Shown here one piece after another: positions 50,011-58,604 of a DNA stretch of 64,000 nt. How positions within the stretch are numbered: the stretch's first letter is position 1; each line of letters begins with the position of its first letter. The stretch spans positions 373,428 through 437,427 of the forward strand of contig MHAZ01000006.1 of the NCBI GenBank assembly GCA_001803165.1, in the 5' to 3' direction. Both the position numbers and the translations under genes were made by a program. The notes beneath the pieces were generated by a model. It made no database searches. It had not been told where the DNA came from and saw nothing but the letters and a program-made list of their open reading frames with translations. Source of the stretch: Stygiobacter sp. RIFOXYC2_FULL_38_25. Lineage in GTDB: Bacteria; Bacteroidota; Ignavibacteria; Ignavibacteriales; Melioribacteraceae.

Positions 50011-50400
50011 TTATGAATTAGCATTTTGAACGGGTTTCTCTTGATATTTGGAAGGACATTTAGTGAGAATATCTGTTGCATGGAAAGCCCCAGCGTTGTA
50101 TTTGCCGGTAACAACAACGCTTGTAGAAGATTCAAAGTTGTTAGGCATTGTACCATGATAGAACACTTGCATTTCATTACCTTGAGCATCTTTCATATAA
50201 AAAGAAAAAACATCTTTGGCTTTATCAACTTGATAGCTCTTTTCTTTAACCCAAACGCCGGTTGCTTTTATTGTTTTACCCGACTGAGCAACTTTGGCAA
50301 AACTGCTTTCATACTGAATGTTGGTTTGTGTAAACAAGTAAATCATCACACCAAGAAATACAATAATGATGGCGCCGCCGAACATATATTTATTTTTCAT
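50011..50400 (-). CDS. ccmE: Heme chaperone CcmE, CX3Y type
   Basis: A 129-residue protein with an N-terminal membrane anchor (~7-24) and an OB-fold periplasmic domain (GVWVKEKSYQVD, FSFYMKDAQGNEMQVFYHG). The heme attachment site reads ATDILTKCPSKYQE, so the usual HxxxY is replaced by CxxxY. CcmE carries heme covalently and hands it to CcmF. The CX3Y variant is known from sulfate reducers and archaea, where CcmH is often absent. The gene starts directly after the ccmD-like stop, and ccmF starts 19 bases after its own stop. Confidence 0.9.
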   Translation of the reverse strand: MKNKYMFGGAIIIVFLGVMIYLFTQTNIQYESSFAKVAQSGKTIKATGVWVKEKSYQVDKAKDVFSFYMKDAQGNEMQVFYHGTMPNNFESSTSVVVTGKYNAGAFHATDILTKCPSKYQEKPVQNANS

Positions 50401-50571
50401 TTAATTCTCCTTCTTTGCAGAGTGGTCTTTGCCCAACTCTTTTTCAATTTCTTTCAAACGTTTATCAGTGTTTTGCATGAATAAGAAAATGCCTGCCCAG
50501 ACTACAAGTACAATGAACATTACTATATAGATAGAATTATTTTCGAGAAAACCGAAGAATCCGCCTTCCAA
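50401..50571 (-). CDS. CcmD-like small membrane protein
   Basis: A 56-residue ORF read from the complement, starting at TTG (50571) after a GAGG ribosome site and ending at the TAA directly before the ccmE ATG. One helix (IYIVMFIVLVVWAGIFLFM) and a charged, probably coiled tail (KRLKEIEKELGKDH). Position between ccmC and ccmE and topology match CcmD, which releases holo-CcmE from CcmC; sequence similarity to CcmD is generic. Confidence 0.75.
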   Translation of the reverse strand: MEGGFFGFLENNSIYIVMFIVLVVWAGIFLFMQNTDKRLKEIEKELGKDHSAKKEN

Positions 50572-50583
50572 ATTAACCTCTTA

Positions 50584-51318
50584 TTATTTTTTAGAGAGTT
50601 TATCTTTAATAATTATTGCTTTGTAACGAAGCTTATACATCCAGAAATAAAGAATTGTATATGCAAAAAGTGAAGTGAAGAATACAATTCTCATATTCGC
50701 ATTCATCTTAAAATCTATTACCGGGCTCGTTCCTTGTACAACTTGTCCGGTGTTTGGGTCTAATTCCATCGAGCCGGGATGAAGCCCAACCATTATCCTC
50801 GGCATAATGAATATGAAAAAAGGAACAGTTAAAAATGAGATAATGGAATAAACAGCCGAGAGGCGTGCACGTTTATCTTCGTTTTCTACTGCGGAGCGCA
50901 GGGCAAGCAGCGAGCCGTAAATTAATAAGAGGATGAATATGCTTGTTTCGCGTGGATCCCAATGCCAGAACGAACCCCAAGTAAATTTAGCCCAAATAGA
51001 GCCGGTTATTGTAGCCAAAATTGTAAACATCATACCAAGCTGTAAAGCAGCAGACGATTTAGAATCGTCATCAATGTTTTTGTTTCTTAGATAGCGTATT
51101 CCGTAGATCATTGCCATCATAAAAGCTAAAACAGATAACCATGCAGTTGGAACATGGAAAAAGATAATTTTAGCTTTTTCTTCCAAACCTGGAATTATCG
51201 GGAATTCGTACCATGCTTTAGGTTGTGCAACAATTGGAAAAGTAATTCCTGCAATGATTACAAAAGACATCACAACGAATAGAATTGATTTCCAGATCAG
51301 CGATTTATTAATAGTCAT
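50584..51318 (-). CDS. ccmC: Heme transporter/handling protein CcmC
   Basis: A 244-residue membrane protein with six helices, the WWD heme-binding segment (WGSFWHWDPRETSIFILL) and flanking His (IIFFHVPTAWLS, GLHPGS). CcmC presents heme to CcmE at the periplasmic face. Length matches the family (~240). It opens a cluster with ccmD-like, ccmE and ccmF. ccmA, ccmB, ccmG and ccmH are not in the window. Confidence 0.93.
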   Translation of the reverse strand: MTINKSLIWKSILFVVMSFVIIAGITFPIVAQPKAWYEFPIIPGLEEKAKIIFFHVPTAWLSVLAFMMAMIYGIRYLRNKNIDDDSKSSAALQLGMMFTILATITGSIWAKFTWGSFWHWDPRETSIFILLLIYGSLLALRSAVENEDKRARLSAVYSIISFLTVPFFIFIMPRIMVGLHPGSMELDPNTGQVVQGTSPVIDFKMNANMRIVFFTSLFAYTILYFWMYKLRYKAIIIKDKLSKK

Positions 51319-51350
51319 TAAGACTGTCTATCCTTGTATTTATTCGCGTT

Positions 51351-51382
51351 CAAAAATAGGAAACGGTGGTATGATTATCAAA
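51351..51382 (-). promoter_or_regulatory. Bacteroidota-type promoter of the ccm cluster
   Basis: On the minus strand TTTG (51382-51379), exactly 20 bases, then TATTTTTG (51358-51351), a full consensus match, 32 bases upstream of the ccmC ATG. Confidence 0.75.
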
Positions 51383-51481
51383 GTATTAAACAACCTTAAC
51401 CATTCGAACAGAAACTTCTTCTTCTTAAATCTAATTAACAATAATTGTTTCTTGTTTTAGCCCTGATTAGACAAAAAAATG

Positions 51482-51489
51482 TAATTTTG
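51482..51489 (+). promoter_or_regulatory. Candidate -7 element before the RsbU-like gene
   Basis: TAATTTTG, with TTAG (51457-51460) 21 bases upstream, is a 3/4 match to the -33 element. About 45 bases before the ATG at 51535. Confidence 0.4.
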
Positions 51490-51534
51490 ACAACCAATTA
51501 ATGGCTTAGCCGTCTAAACAAAAAATTGAAGAAA

Positions 51535-52623
51535 ATGGGAAACCAGCACGGAAATCCAATAAAGAGAATTTTTGATCTCTATACGAGCGATTTAAGCTAT
51601 CAAGAGATAGAACGTTTGATTAAAAAAGAGGCTGGTGAGGTTTATGAATTTTTTGCAAATGATATCCCAAAACCGGATAGACATAAAAACAGATTTGTTA
51701 GGGCATTAATTTTTATCCGCTCGCTTTTTAATGCATTCGTACTAAAGCTTACACCAGGCAGAAGAATTTTTTACATATCGGCACTCCTCTTTTTTGCCGT
51801 AGGATACTCCTCTCCGTCAAATGGTTACGTTCTTTTAGCTTTCATTATTGTAAATCTTCTTTTGGCTTTTGAATTAGCCGATAAGCTTTCCGCAAAAGGA
51901 GAATTGGATGTAGCCCGGAAAATCCAGAGTGATTTAATTCCCCGGCATGCAGCCACAATTTTCAATTATGATATTGCCAGCTACTATGAACCGGCACGTG
52001 AAGTAGGCGGCGATTATTACGATGTAATTGAGCAGAATGAAAAATGCTACATAACTGTTGGCGATATTTCCGGTAAAGGAATGGCTGCGGCGCTCTACAT
52101 GGTCCGGGTTCAATCAATTTTGCATCTGCTGTTGAACAACGTATTTGAAGTAAAGGAAATCATTATTGATCTGAAGAAATATTTTTCTAAAAATCTGAGA
52201 AGGGAATTCTTCTTAACAATGTCTCTGGCTTCAATTGAAAAAGATGGGAGTATGAAAATTGTCCGCGCCGGACATTTGCCGGTTATTTGGTATAAGTCTG
52301 CTGAAAAAGAATTTGAAATATTGAACACAACCGGTTTAGGCATTGGTTTGAATGACAAAGGAATTTTTGAAAAAACTTTGGAAGAAGCTTTTATTAAACC
52401 TGGAAAGGATGATATAGTATTTCTTTATTCAGATGGTGTTACCGAAGCAATGAATATTATGAGGGATATGTTTGGCGACGAAAATTTGAAACGCGTTCTT
52501 GCTAACAACGCGGATAAATCTGTTGTAGAAATTAAAGACGCTCTGCTTCGAGCTATTACCGGTTTCCGCGGCACTGCACTTCAGAATGATGACATCACGT
52601 TCATCGTATTAAAAAGTCGTTAA
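51535..52623 (+). CDS. PP2C/SpoIIE-type phosphatase (RsbU-like)
   Basis: A 362-residue protein starting at ATG 51535 (an in-frame TTG lies 9 bases upstream). The N-terminal region has two hydrophobic helices (~77-115). The C-terminal ~230 residues are a SpoIIE/PP2C domain with the metal-binding motifs GGDYYDV, VGDISGKGMAAA, FLYSDGVTEA and QNDDITFIVL. Phosphatases of this type dephosphorylate anti-sigma-factor antagonists in partner-switching systems. An RsbW-like kinase gene lies 1.5 kb downstream on the other strand, a plausible partner. Confidence 0.9.
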   Translation: MGNQHGNPIKRIFDLYTSDLSYQEIERLIKKEAGEVYEFFANDIPKPDRHKNRFVRALIFIRSLFNAFVLKLTPGRRIFYISALLFFAVGYSSPSNGYVLLAFIIVNLLLAFELADKLSAKGELDVARKIQSDLIPRHAATIFNYDIASYYEPAREVGGDYYDVIEQNEKCYITVGDISGKGMAAALYMVRVQSILHLLLNNVFEVKEIIIDLKKYFSKNLRREFFLTMSLASIEKDGSMKIVRAGHLPVIWYKSAEKEFEILNTTGLGIGLNDKGIFEKTLEEAFIKPGKDDIVFLYSDGVTEAMNIMRDMFGDENLKRVLANNADKSVVEIKDALLRAITGFRGTALQNDDITFIVLKSR

Positions 52624-54209
52624 TTATTTGCTTCAAAAATTTTGTAAGTCTCATCTTCCGGACGAAGTTCATCATACATTCGTTTTAGAGAATTATATGC
52701 AGATTGATTTCCACGCTGAGAAGCCATCCTATACATTCTTACCGCAACTGCTTTATCTTCAGCAACACCAATTCCTTTTTCATAACAATATGCTAATGCA
52801 GTTTGGGCAAACACAGAGCCTTCTGCGGAAAGTGTTTGCAAAGTTTTAATCTCATTTGAAAGATCAGCACCATTTTCGTGTTCTATAATATTTGCGAATG
52901 CTACTCTAATTTCAGCTTCTGTACTTCCGAGTTCCTTAGCCATCTGCCAATAAGAAAAAGCTTTCTCTTTGTTCTTCTCAACCAAAGTTCCATTCATGTA
53001 AAGCAAGCCAAGTTCAATCATAGAAGGAATATGTTTTTTATCAACAGCTTTTTTCAGAAAATCCAGAGCTTGCTGATTTGCTATTTCATTACTGTAGCCC
53101 AGAGCAGTAATTGCTGCCCAGGAATACATTGCGTCAGCATCACCTTGGTTTACTTTAGCTTTCAAAGCGTTTACAAAGCTTTCGCTTTGAACAAGTTTGT
53201 AAAGCGTTTCGCCTGCTTTGAATGAACCTAATCGGTTTGCACGAAGATAATATGATGCAGCTTTTGCCAAATCTTTTTTGAAGTTAATTCCCTTTTCATA
53301 ACTTCTTGCAACAAGAAGCAATGCTTCCGGACTTCCATTATTAGCTGCCAGATTAAGTAAACCAATTGCACTTGTATCCACTTTTATTGAATCTATATTT
53401 TCTATACCCAAATACTTTTTGAGGTCACCTTTCTTGTTGCTCAAAATCTCTTTGATGAAAACGCTGCTCGTATCTTTATCCTCTTTTTCAAAATCATAGT
53501 AATCCAAATCCCAATTAGGATTTAATACTTGAGCTGTTTCATCTTTCTTCTTCGAGATAGGAACATAAGCCGAATCATTTGGGGGAATGAAGCCCGATTT
53601 TAACATTTGTTTTAACGCATCTTTCCCCGGCTGGTATTTTGCATCAGCGGCAAGTTTGAAAAATTTATAGGCTTTTCCAAAATCTCTTGTTAAGGCTAAG
53701 TTATCAGTATATAACAGTCCCAAGGCAAATTGAGATTCCGGTAAACCGGCATCGCTAGCTGCTTTGAAGTTTATATAAGCTTCGAAAGGATTCCACGGCA
53801 CCCCAATTCCGTTGTACAACATAATACCATAGTTAAAACGCGCTGCGGGCAAATTTTGATCTACTGCTTTTCTAATCCAATAAATTGCCTTGACGGTATC
53901 TTTCGGAAAACCGCTTCCCATTAAATATCTAATTCCAAGTTCGTGCTGAGCAAATGGGTCGCCGCGGTTTGCATCTGAAGTTAAAATGTAACCGGCAATT
54001 AAAGTATATGAAGGATATTTGGCTTTAATAATTTGATGTTTGCGGGGCAAATCATCTCTAAAAACTTGGCTGCGTGTTGAGTCTTGCGCGTTAATAATTG
54101 TAGCGGAAAGAGTTAGAAGAAAAAAAACTTGTTTCCAAAGAGTGAAGCGGTGTTTAGAACCTATAGGACTAAAGAAGAAATTTGCGAAGTACAAAGTAGT
54201 TTTTGCCAT
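52620..54209 (-). CDS. Sel1-repeat protein
   Basis: A 529-residue exported protein. The signal segment (FFLLTLSATIINAQ) follows an unusually long ~30-residue N-terminus, because the start overlaps the RsbW-like gene by 41 bases. The mature part holds about eight Sel1-like TPR repeats in two groups (~80-195 and ~275-515; for example AQHELGIRYLMGSGFPKDTVKAI), with a low-complexity middle. Sel1 repeats are scaffolds for protein-protein contacts. The gene ends overlapping the RsbU-like gene (4 bases, convergent). Confidence 0.85.
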   Translation of the reverse strand: MAKTTLYFANFFFSPIGSKHRFTLWKQVFFLLTLSATIINAQDSTRSQVFRDDLPRKHQIIKAKYPSYTLIAGYILTSDANRGDPFAQHELGIRYLMGSGFPKDTVKAIYWIRKAVDQNLPAARFNYGIMLYNGIGVPWNPFEAYINFKAASDAGLPESQFALGLLYTDNLALTRDFGKAYKFFKLAADAKYQPGKDALKQMLKSGFIPPNDSAYVPISKKKDETAQVLNPNWDLDYYDFEKEDKDTSSVFIKEILSNKKGDLKKYLGIENIDSIKVDTSAIGLLNLAANNGSPEALLLVARSYEKGINFKKDLAKAASYYLRANRLGSFKAGETLYKLVQSESFVNALKAKVNQGDADAMYSWAAITALGYSNEIANQQALDFLKKAVDKKHIPSMIELGLLYMNGTLVEKNKEKAFSYWQMAKELGSTEAEIRVAFANIIEHENGADLSNEIKTLQTLSAEGSVFAQTALAYCYEKGIGVAEDKAVAVRMYRMASQRGNQSAYNSLKRMYDELRPEDETYKIFEANN

Positions 54210-54585
54210 TGAGCTTGTAATAATCTAATTCATCCATTAACTGTTTAATAATATAAAGCCCCATCCCGCTTTCCGGTAAGTTGTCAATGTCTTCCGGATC
54301 AAAATTCAGTTCCTTAATCTCAAGATTCTCTCTGCTCTCACCTTCATCAACAATTTGAATCTCCATCATCTTAGAATCTACAGCTACGTTTACATCAATT
54401 TTATGATTTTGTTCCCCTTTATAACTATGCTTGATAACATTATTGAGCGCTTCGGTAAGGCAAATCTCTAAACCGTTGCAAAGATGCTGCTCAACTTTTT
54501 CACCATCAAGGAATTGCCGGATGGAGATGTTTATCCCCGTGACCTGGTTGTAATCGCTTATTAGAGAGAAACTTTTCTTAGCCAA
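54169..54585 (-). CDS. RsbW-like anti-sigma serine kinase
   Basis: A 138-residue HATPase domain protein of the RsbW/SpoIIAB type: N box CLTEALNNVIKHSY, G1 VDEGESRENL (divergent) and G2 ESGMGLYIIKQLMDEL. It would phosphorylate an anti-sigma antagonist or act as an anti-sigma factor. The downstream Sel1 gene overlaps it, so translation is probably coupled. No STAS-domain antagonist gene is present nearby. Confidence 0.85.
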   Translation of the reverse strand: MAKKSFSLISDYNQVTGINISIRQFLDGEKVEQHLCNGLEICLTEALNNVIKHSYKGEQNHKIDVNVAVDSKMMEIQIVDEGESRENLEIKELNFDPEDIDNLPESGMGLYIIKQLMDELDYYKLNGKNYFVLRKFLL

Positions 54586-54665
54586 TTGGTTTTCATATTA
54601 CTTAACTGCAATATAAAAAGATGAAATTTAACTCCAAAGTGAGTGGGAACGTAAAAGATATATTT

Positions 54666-54686
54666 GGGAGGGTAAAAAACCCTCCC
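54666..54686 (-). other. Hairpin after the DUF2892 gene
   Basis: GGGAGGG (54666-54672) and CCCTCCC (54680-54686) form a perfect 7-base stem. The minus strand after it lacks a clear T run, so it may be a repeat remnant rather than a terminator. Confidence 0.45.
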
Positions 54687-54692
54687 GTAAAA

Positions 54693-54890
54693 TTATTTTT
54701 TTGGTTCCGGAGTTTTACAAGTGGAAATTCCAAACGGTAAATAGAGAGGGCACCAGTTAATTGATGCTGTAAAAATTGGTACAATGCCAATAAGTCCCCA
54801 CCAGCTTTCATTTACAATTCCAAGAATGATAATTACTAAACCTAAAACGAAGCGCAAAATTCTGTCAATGCTGCCCACATTTTTTTTCAT
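54693..54890 (-). CDS. DUF2892-type small membrane protein
   Basis: A 65-residue protein with the DUF2892 (YgaP membrane part) pattern: MKKNVGSIDRILRFVLG start, two helices, and WCPLYLPFGISTCK with Cys near the end. Its role is unknown; in some proteins this domain is attached to rhodanese. AGGAGG ribosome site before the ATG. Confidence 0.85.
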   Translation of the reverse strand: MKKNVGSIDRILRFVLGLVIIILGIVNESWWGLIGIVPIFTASINWCPLYLPFGISTCKTPEPKK

Positions 54891-54993
54891 AAATCCTCCT
54901 TTTGATATTTATAAGATGAACAATCCGAAGAAAAGATTCAAGGGATGACGTAAGTTAACCAAATTCCTCAAATGAGAATTAGAAATCTTCTCT

Positions 54994-57003
54994 TTGTATT
55001 TTAGCGGCAACAAACTAAAGCCATGTGTGAAAAATCTAAAAGATGTTACAAAAGCCGTTCTCCGGTTAATTCCGAGAAACTTAAAAATGAGCGCTTGGCT
55101 GTTTATCTACATGCTTGTTGTTTATTCTATTCTAAGAGCTGGATTCTACTTAGTTAACCGGGACTTTTATTCGGATGTTACTTTTTATGAAATTGCTCAT
55201 GCACTTGTATCGGGAATACGTTTTGATATTGCAGCACTTTTGATGCTCAACTTGCCGCTTTTAGTTTTGTTTAATCTGCCAATCAAATTTGAGAAGGTAA
55301 AATACTCCAATCACTTTTTTTTCATCATATTCTGCTTGCTTAATTTACTTGGCATCGGCTTAAACATTGCAGATTATGCTTACTACCCAACTATACAACG
55401 AAGATTGCTTTTCGAACCATACACAGAAATTCCGGATTTAATTAGAATGGTACCCGGACTTTTCAAACATTATACTCTTTTGATTCTTGCTTTCGTTGCA
55501 AGTGTAGTCTCATTCGTTTGGATATCGCTAAAGTTTAGCCGTAGAATTAGAAAAAGATTATCGCCGGATTTTTCATATTTCAAATCTTCGATTGGTTTAG
55601 TATTAGCAATATTATTAACCATTATTGGTATCCGCGGCGGTTTGCAATTAAAGCCATTGCGCCAGACAAACGCTTTTTTTTCCGATAACCGCCCGCTGGG
55701 CTATTTAGTTCTCAACAGTACCTACACTGTTATTCGATGCTATTTTCAATACACTTTTCCGGAATACAATTTTTATTCGCAAGAGGAAACTTCATCAATA
55801 ATAAAAGAGTTGGTAAAATCAGATGATGAAGAAATGATAGACAATCAGTATCCTTTCCTCAGAATAAAAAAACCAGTGCAGCCCATGCAGAAAAAAAATG
55901 TGGTTGTCTTCATAATGGAAAGCTGGAGCGCTGAATACATTGGCTCGATAACAGGATGGGAAAGCGATACACCATTCTTTGATAGCTTGGCAAAGAAATC
56001 AATTCTTTACACAAACTTTCTCGCATGCGGTCAGCGTTCTATTGAAGCCGTTCCCTCGATACTGGCTTCGCTTCCGGCTGTATTTCCAAGCTCAATCATC
56101 GGCTCCAGGGCTGAGATAAATAAAATTCGCGGACTCGGTTCAATACTAAATGAGCACGGCTATACAACTTCTTTCCATCACGGAGCTGCGCGCGGCTCAA
56201 TGGGCTTTGATGCTTTCGTTCCCAGCGCCGGTTTTTTAAACTATTACGGCAAAGAAGAGTTTGCCGGTTATGCCGATTCATTATACGATGGCACTTGGGG
56301 AATTTTTGATGAGCCATTCTTCATTGATGCTGCAAATAAAATGAATTCTTTTAACCAGCCGTTTTGTAGCGTAATTTTTTCTCTCTCCTCTCACGATCCG
56401 TTTAGAATTCCGCATAACAGGATTAAGCAATTCTCGAAATTCAAAGGCGAGACGGATTTTCAAATTGCTATGCGCTATTCGGATTTTTCGCTATCCAAGT
56501 TTTTTGAATATGCCAAGAAACAGAATTGGTTCAACAATACTATTTTCGTAATCACCGCAGATCATACAATATATACTGCTCGCAACGATGTTTATTCTTC
56601 CTTTCACATTCCACTTTTGATTTTCGATCCATCAAATCCACAAAACAAAATTGATCCTAAAGTTGGAACTCACGTAGATATTCTGCCAACGATTCTCGAT
56701 TTGCTGAATGTACCAACTATTCATGCTTCGATGGGAAAATCTCTGCTTGATGAAACCAAAGCCGGATTTGGCGCAACAACTTTCTATCCCAATTTTCTTT
56801 TTTTTAATGATATTAGTCTTTACGTAGATGATTTCGAAAAGAAGCGGGAATACTTTCCGAGTTTTAGAGCAACTTCGGCAAAGGATAACTCACTTCAAAA
56901 ACATTTGAAAGAAAGTGATGAGATGCAACGTAAACTAAAAGCGTATGTGCAAAGTGCATCAAGGGCGGTAAATCAAGATTTCATTTATAAGCAAGTGAAG
57001 TGA
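54994..57003 (+). CDS. LtaS-like sulfatase-fold phosphoglycerol transferase
   Basis: Up to 669 residues. The listed start is a TTG; a GTG at 55027 is an equally likely start. About five N-terminal helices are followed by an extracytoplasmic sulfatase/alkaline phosphatase-fold domain (~300-600): VVVFIMESWSAEY (metal Glu), GQRSIEAVPSIL (nucleophile region, Ser where LtaS has Thr) and TADHT (metal Asp/His). In Gram-positives LtaS polymerises glycerol phosphate; in Gram-negatives related enzymes modify glycans or lipids with phosphoglycerol or phosphoethanolamine. The substrate here is unknown. Confidence 0.85.
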   Translation: MYFSGNKLKPCVKNLKDVTKAVLRLIPRNLKMSAWLFIYMLVVYSILRAGFYLVNRDFYSDVTFYEIAHALVSGIRFDIAALLMLNLPLLVLFNLPIKFEKVKYSNHFFFIIFCLLNLLGIGLNIADYAYYPTIQRRLLFEPYTEIPDLIRMVPGLFKHYTLLILAFVASVVSFVWISLKFSRRIRKRLSPDFSYFKSSIGLVLAILLTIIGIRGGLQLKPLRQTNAFFSDNRPLGYLVLNSTYTVIRCYFQYTFPEYNFYSQEETSSIIKELVKSDDEEMIDNQYPFLRIKKPVQPMQKKNVVVFIMESWSAEYIGSITGWESDTPFFDSLAKKSILYTNFLACGQRSIEAVPSILASLPAVFPSSIIGSRAEINKIRGLGSILNEHGYTTSFHHGAARGSMGFDAFVPSAGFLNYYGKEEFAGYADSLYDGTWGIFDEPFFIDAANKMNSFNQPFCSVIFSLSSHDPFRIPHNRIKQFSKFKGETDFQIAMRYSDFSLSKFFEYAKKQNWFNNTIFVITADHTIYTARNDVYSSFHIPLLIFDPSNPQNKIDPKVGTHVDILPTILDLLNVPTIHASMGKSLLDETKAGFGATTFYPNFLFFNDISLYVDDFEKKREYFPSFRATSAKDNSLQKHLKESDEMQRKLKAYVQSASRAVNQDFIYKQVK

Positions 57004-57035
57004 GTAACGGGAAAGATTAGAAGTGTATCTTCCGT

Positions 57036-58502
57036 CTATTTAACGAGTGTCATTTTCTTTGTTTCGCTATAACCGCCCGTTTTTAGTGTATAGAAATAAA
57101 CTCCGCTAGGTAAAGACGCCATATATGGCGTCTCTACACCAAATTCTATTTGAAATGTTCCGGTCGTTTTGAACTCGTTTACCAAAGTTGCAACTTCTCT
57201 ACCTATCAAATCGTAAACTTTCAAACTCACATGGCTATCTGTAGAAAGTTGATAACTAATATTTGTACTTGGATTAAATGGATTTGGGTAATTCTGAAAA
57301 AGTCTGGCTTGTGTTGGAATTTCCTGTTCAGCAATGTTAGTTGGTTTCGCAAATTTGTCTTCGATTACTTTCCAGAGTTCGGTTCGTCCGTCATCGTAAC
57401 CGAGCGCCCAAATACCCACACCCCCAAATCTCTTTTGAAGAGTATAATCATATTTGATTGATAAACTGGATGCATCGTCGTACCATATTTGATTCCATCC
57501 GTCATCATTCCATCTTAGCCAAGGGGTTTTAGAAAGCGCGTCCCATATTATTTCTTTTGACTGATACGCTAGAAAGATTTCGCTGTACTTAAGTGTTTTA
57601 ACAAAACCTTTGTTAGCTTTGGAAGTATCTACGATACTATAAGCATCGCTGGTTTTTGTTTTCCAGTGGTTGCCAACATATGCTATGCCGTACAAAATCC
57701 TCTGCGGATATTTTGCAACAATAGAAGCTAAATCATTCGTAAAGGATTTACTAATGTTATAATAAGTTCCTTCAAACGGTGAAGAAGGCCCCGAAGTAAA
57801 ACTCCAGCTTCCGTAATAATTATAACACATTACAAAAAGTAAGTCGCTGTATTCGGAAATATCATCATAGCCCCAGTTATCAAAATTAACTGGATAGACA
57901 GCCGTTGAGATTTCATAACTTTGATTTACTGCCTTAATGTATTGATTCAGCAGCTTGATAAAATTTCCCATAGCAGAAGGTTTATCAGAATTGAATAGCT
58001 CTTCAAAATCAATATTAACACCGGCAAAACCCCACTTAAGCATTATGTTTTTAATGTTGGTAAACAAATTTGTGCGCTTGGTTTGATCATTCAACAATGT
58101 GTGAACAGTATTGCCATTGAAACAACCGATAGAAGCTATCAGTTTTACTTTTGCTGTTGAGCACGAATTTATTACATCGTTCCAAGGCCAGTTGTAAGGA
58201 TTAGATAAGTTGCCGGAAGAATCTGCAATAAAGGGAAAGACCGCTAGATGTGAGATGAGATCGTAACGAATATTTGTATGTGTGCCGTCAAGATACTCCC
58301 AATCCGGCAGATAACCAAACACTACTTTGTTCAACTGTATTTTAGTTGTTGTTGTTTCAGCTTTTGGATTATTACTCTCCTGTTGAATAATATTTTCTTT
58401 ATAGTAATTATTCTGAAATTTATGTACAGAAATCTCTTGTGCAAATACATTACAGAAATGAAGAGTGAAATAAATTAGAAATGATACAAATAGGTTTTTC
58501 AT
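57036..58502 (-). CDS. GH18-like secreted protein with T9SS tail
   Basis: A 488-residue protein with a signal peptide (~1-21), a GH18 TIM-barrel (~55-390; KLIASIGCFNG and the catalytic strand GFAGVNIDFEE with the acid Glu), and a T9SS sorting domain (NYPNPFNPSTNISYQL to KKMTLVK). It is predicted to be an extracellular or cell-surface chitinase or peptidoglycan/glycan hydrolase. Within the sorting domain a palindromic element adds the residues GVETPYMAS before LPSGVYFYTL. Confidence 0.88.
   Translation of the reverse strand: MKNLFVSFLIYFTLHFCNVFAQEISVHKFQNNYYKENIIQQESNNPKAETTTTKIQLNKVVFGYLPDWEYLDGTHTNIRYDLISHLAVFPFIADSSGNLSNPYNWPWNDVINSCSTAKVKLIASIGCFNGNTVHTLLNDQTKRTNLFTNIKNIMLKWGFAGVNIDFEELFNSDKPSAMGNFIKLLNQYIKAVNQSYEISTAVYPVNFDNWGYDDISEYSDLLFVMCYNYYGSWSFTSGPSSPFEGTYYNISKSFTNDLASIVAKYPQRILYGIAYVGNHWKTKTSDAYSIVDTSKANKGFVKTLKYSEIFLAYQSKEIIWDALSKTPWLRWNDDGWNQIWYDDASSLSIKYDYTLQKRFGGVGIWALGYDDGRTELWKVIEDKFAKPTNIAEQEIPTQARLFQNYPNPFNPSTNISYQLSTDSHVSLKVYDLIGREVATLVNEFKTTGTFQIEFGVETPYMASLPSGVYFYTLKTGGYSETKKMTLVK
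57110..57137. repeat. Palindromic element inserted in frame in the GH18-like gene
   Basis: AGACGCC-ATATAT-GGCGTCT (57114-57133) is a perfect 20-base palindrome; with the GTA/TAC flanks it extends to a 28-base near-palindrome. It lies in the T9SS tail coding region, which normally lacks such residues at that point. Confidence 0.75.
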
Positions 58503-58539
58503 CAGCCGAATTTTATTTTATCAAAATATAACAATAAAT

Positions 58540-58564
58540 AACCCCGCGTGAAATTTGCGGGGTT
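58540..58564 (-). terminator. Terminator of the TonB-receptor-like gene
   Basis: AACCCCGC (58540-58547) pairs with GCGGGGTT (58557-58564); on the minus strand ATTTATTG follows. T run weak. Confidence 0.65.
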
Positions 58565-58604
58565 CAATCTTATCTAACTACTAAGTGCTCAAGACTAACT
58601 ACTC

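Noticed and set aside
54602-54811. Minus-strand ORF overlapping the DUF2892 gene
   Set aside because: It overlaps DUF2892 in another frame, runs through the hairpin, and shows no known domain.
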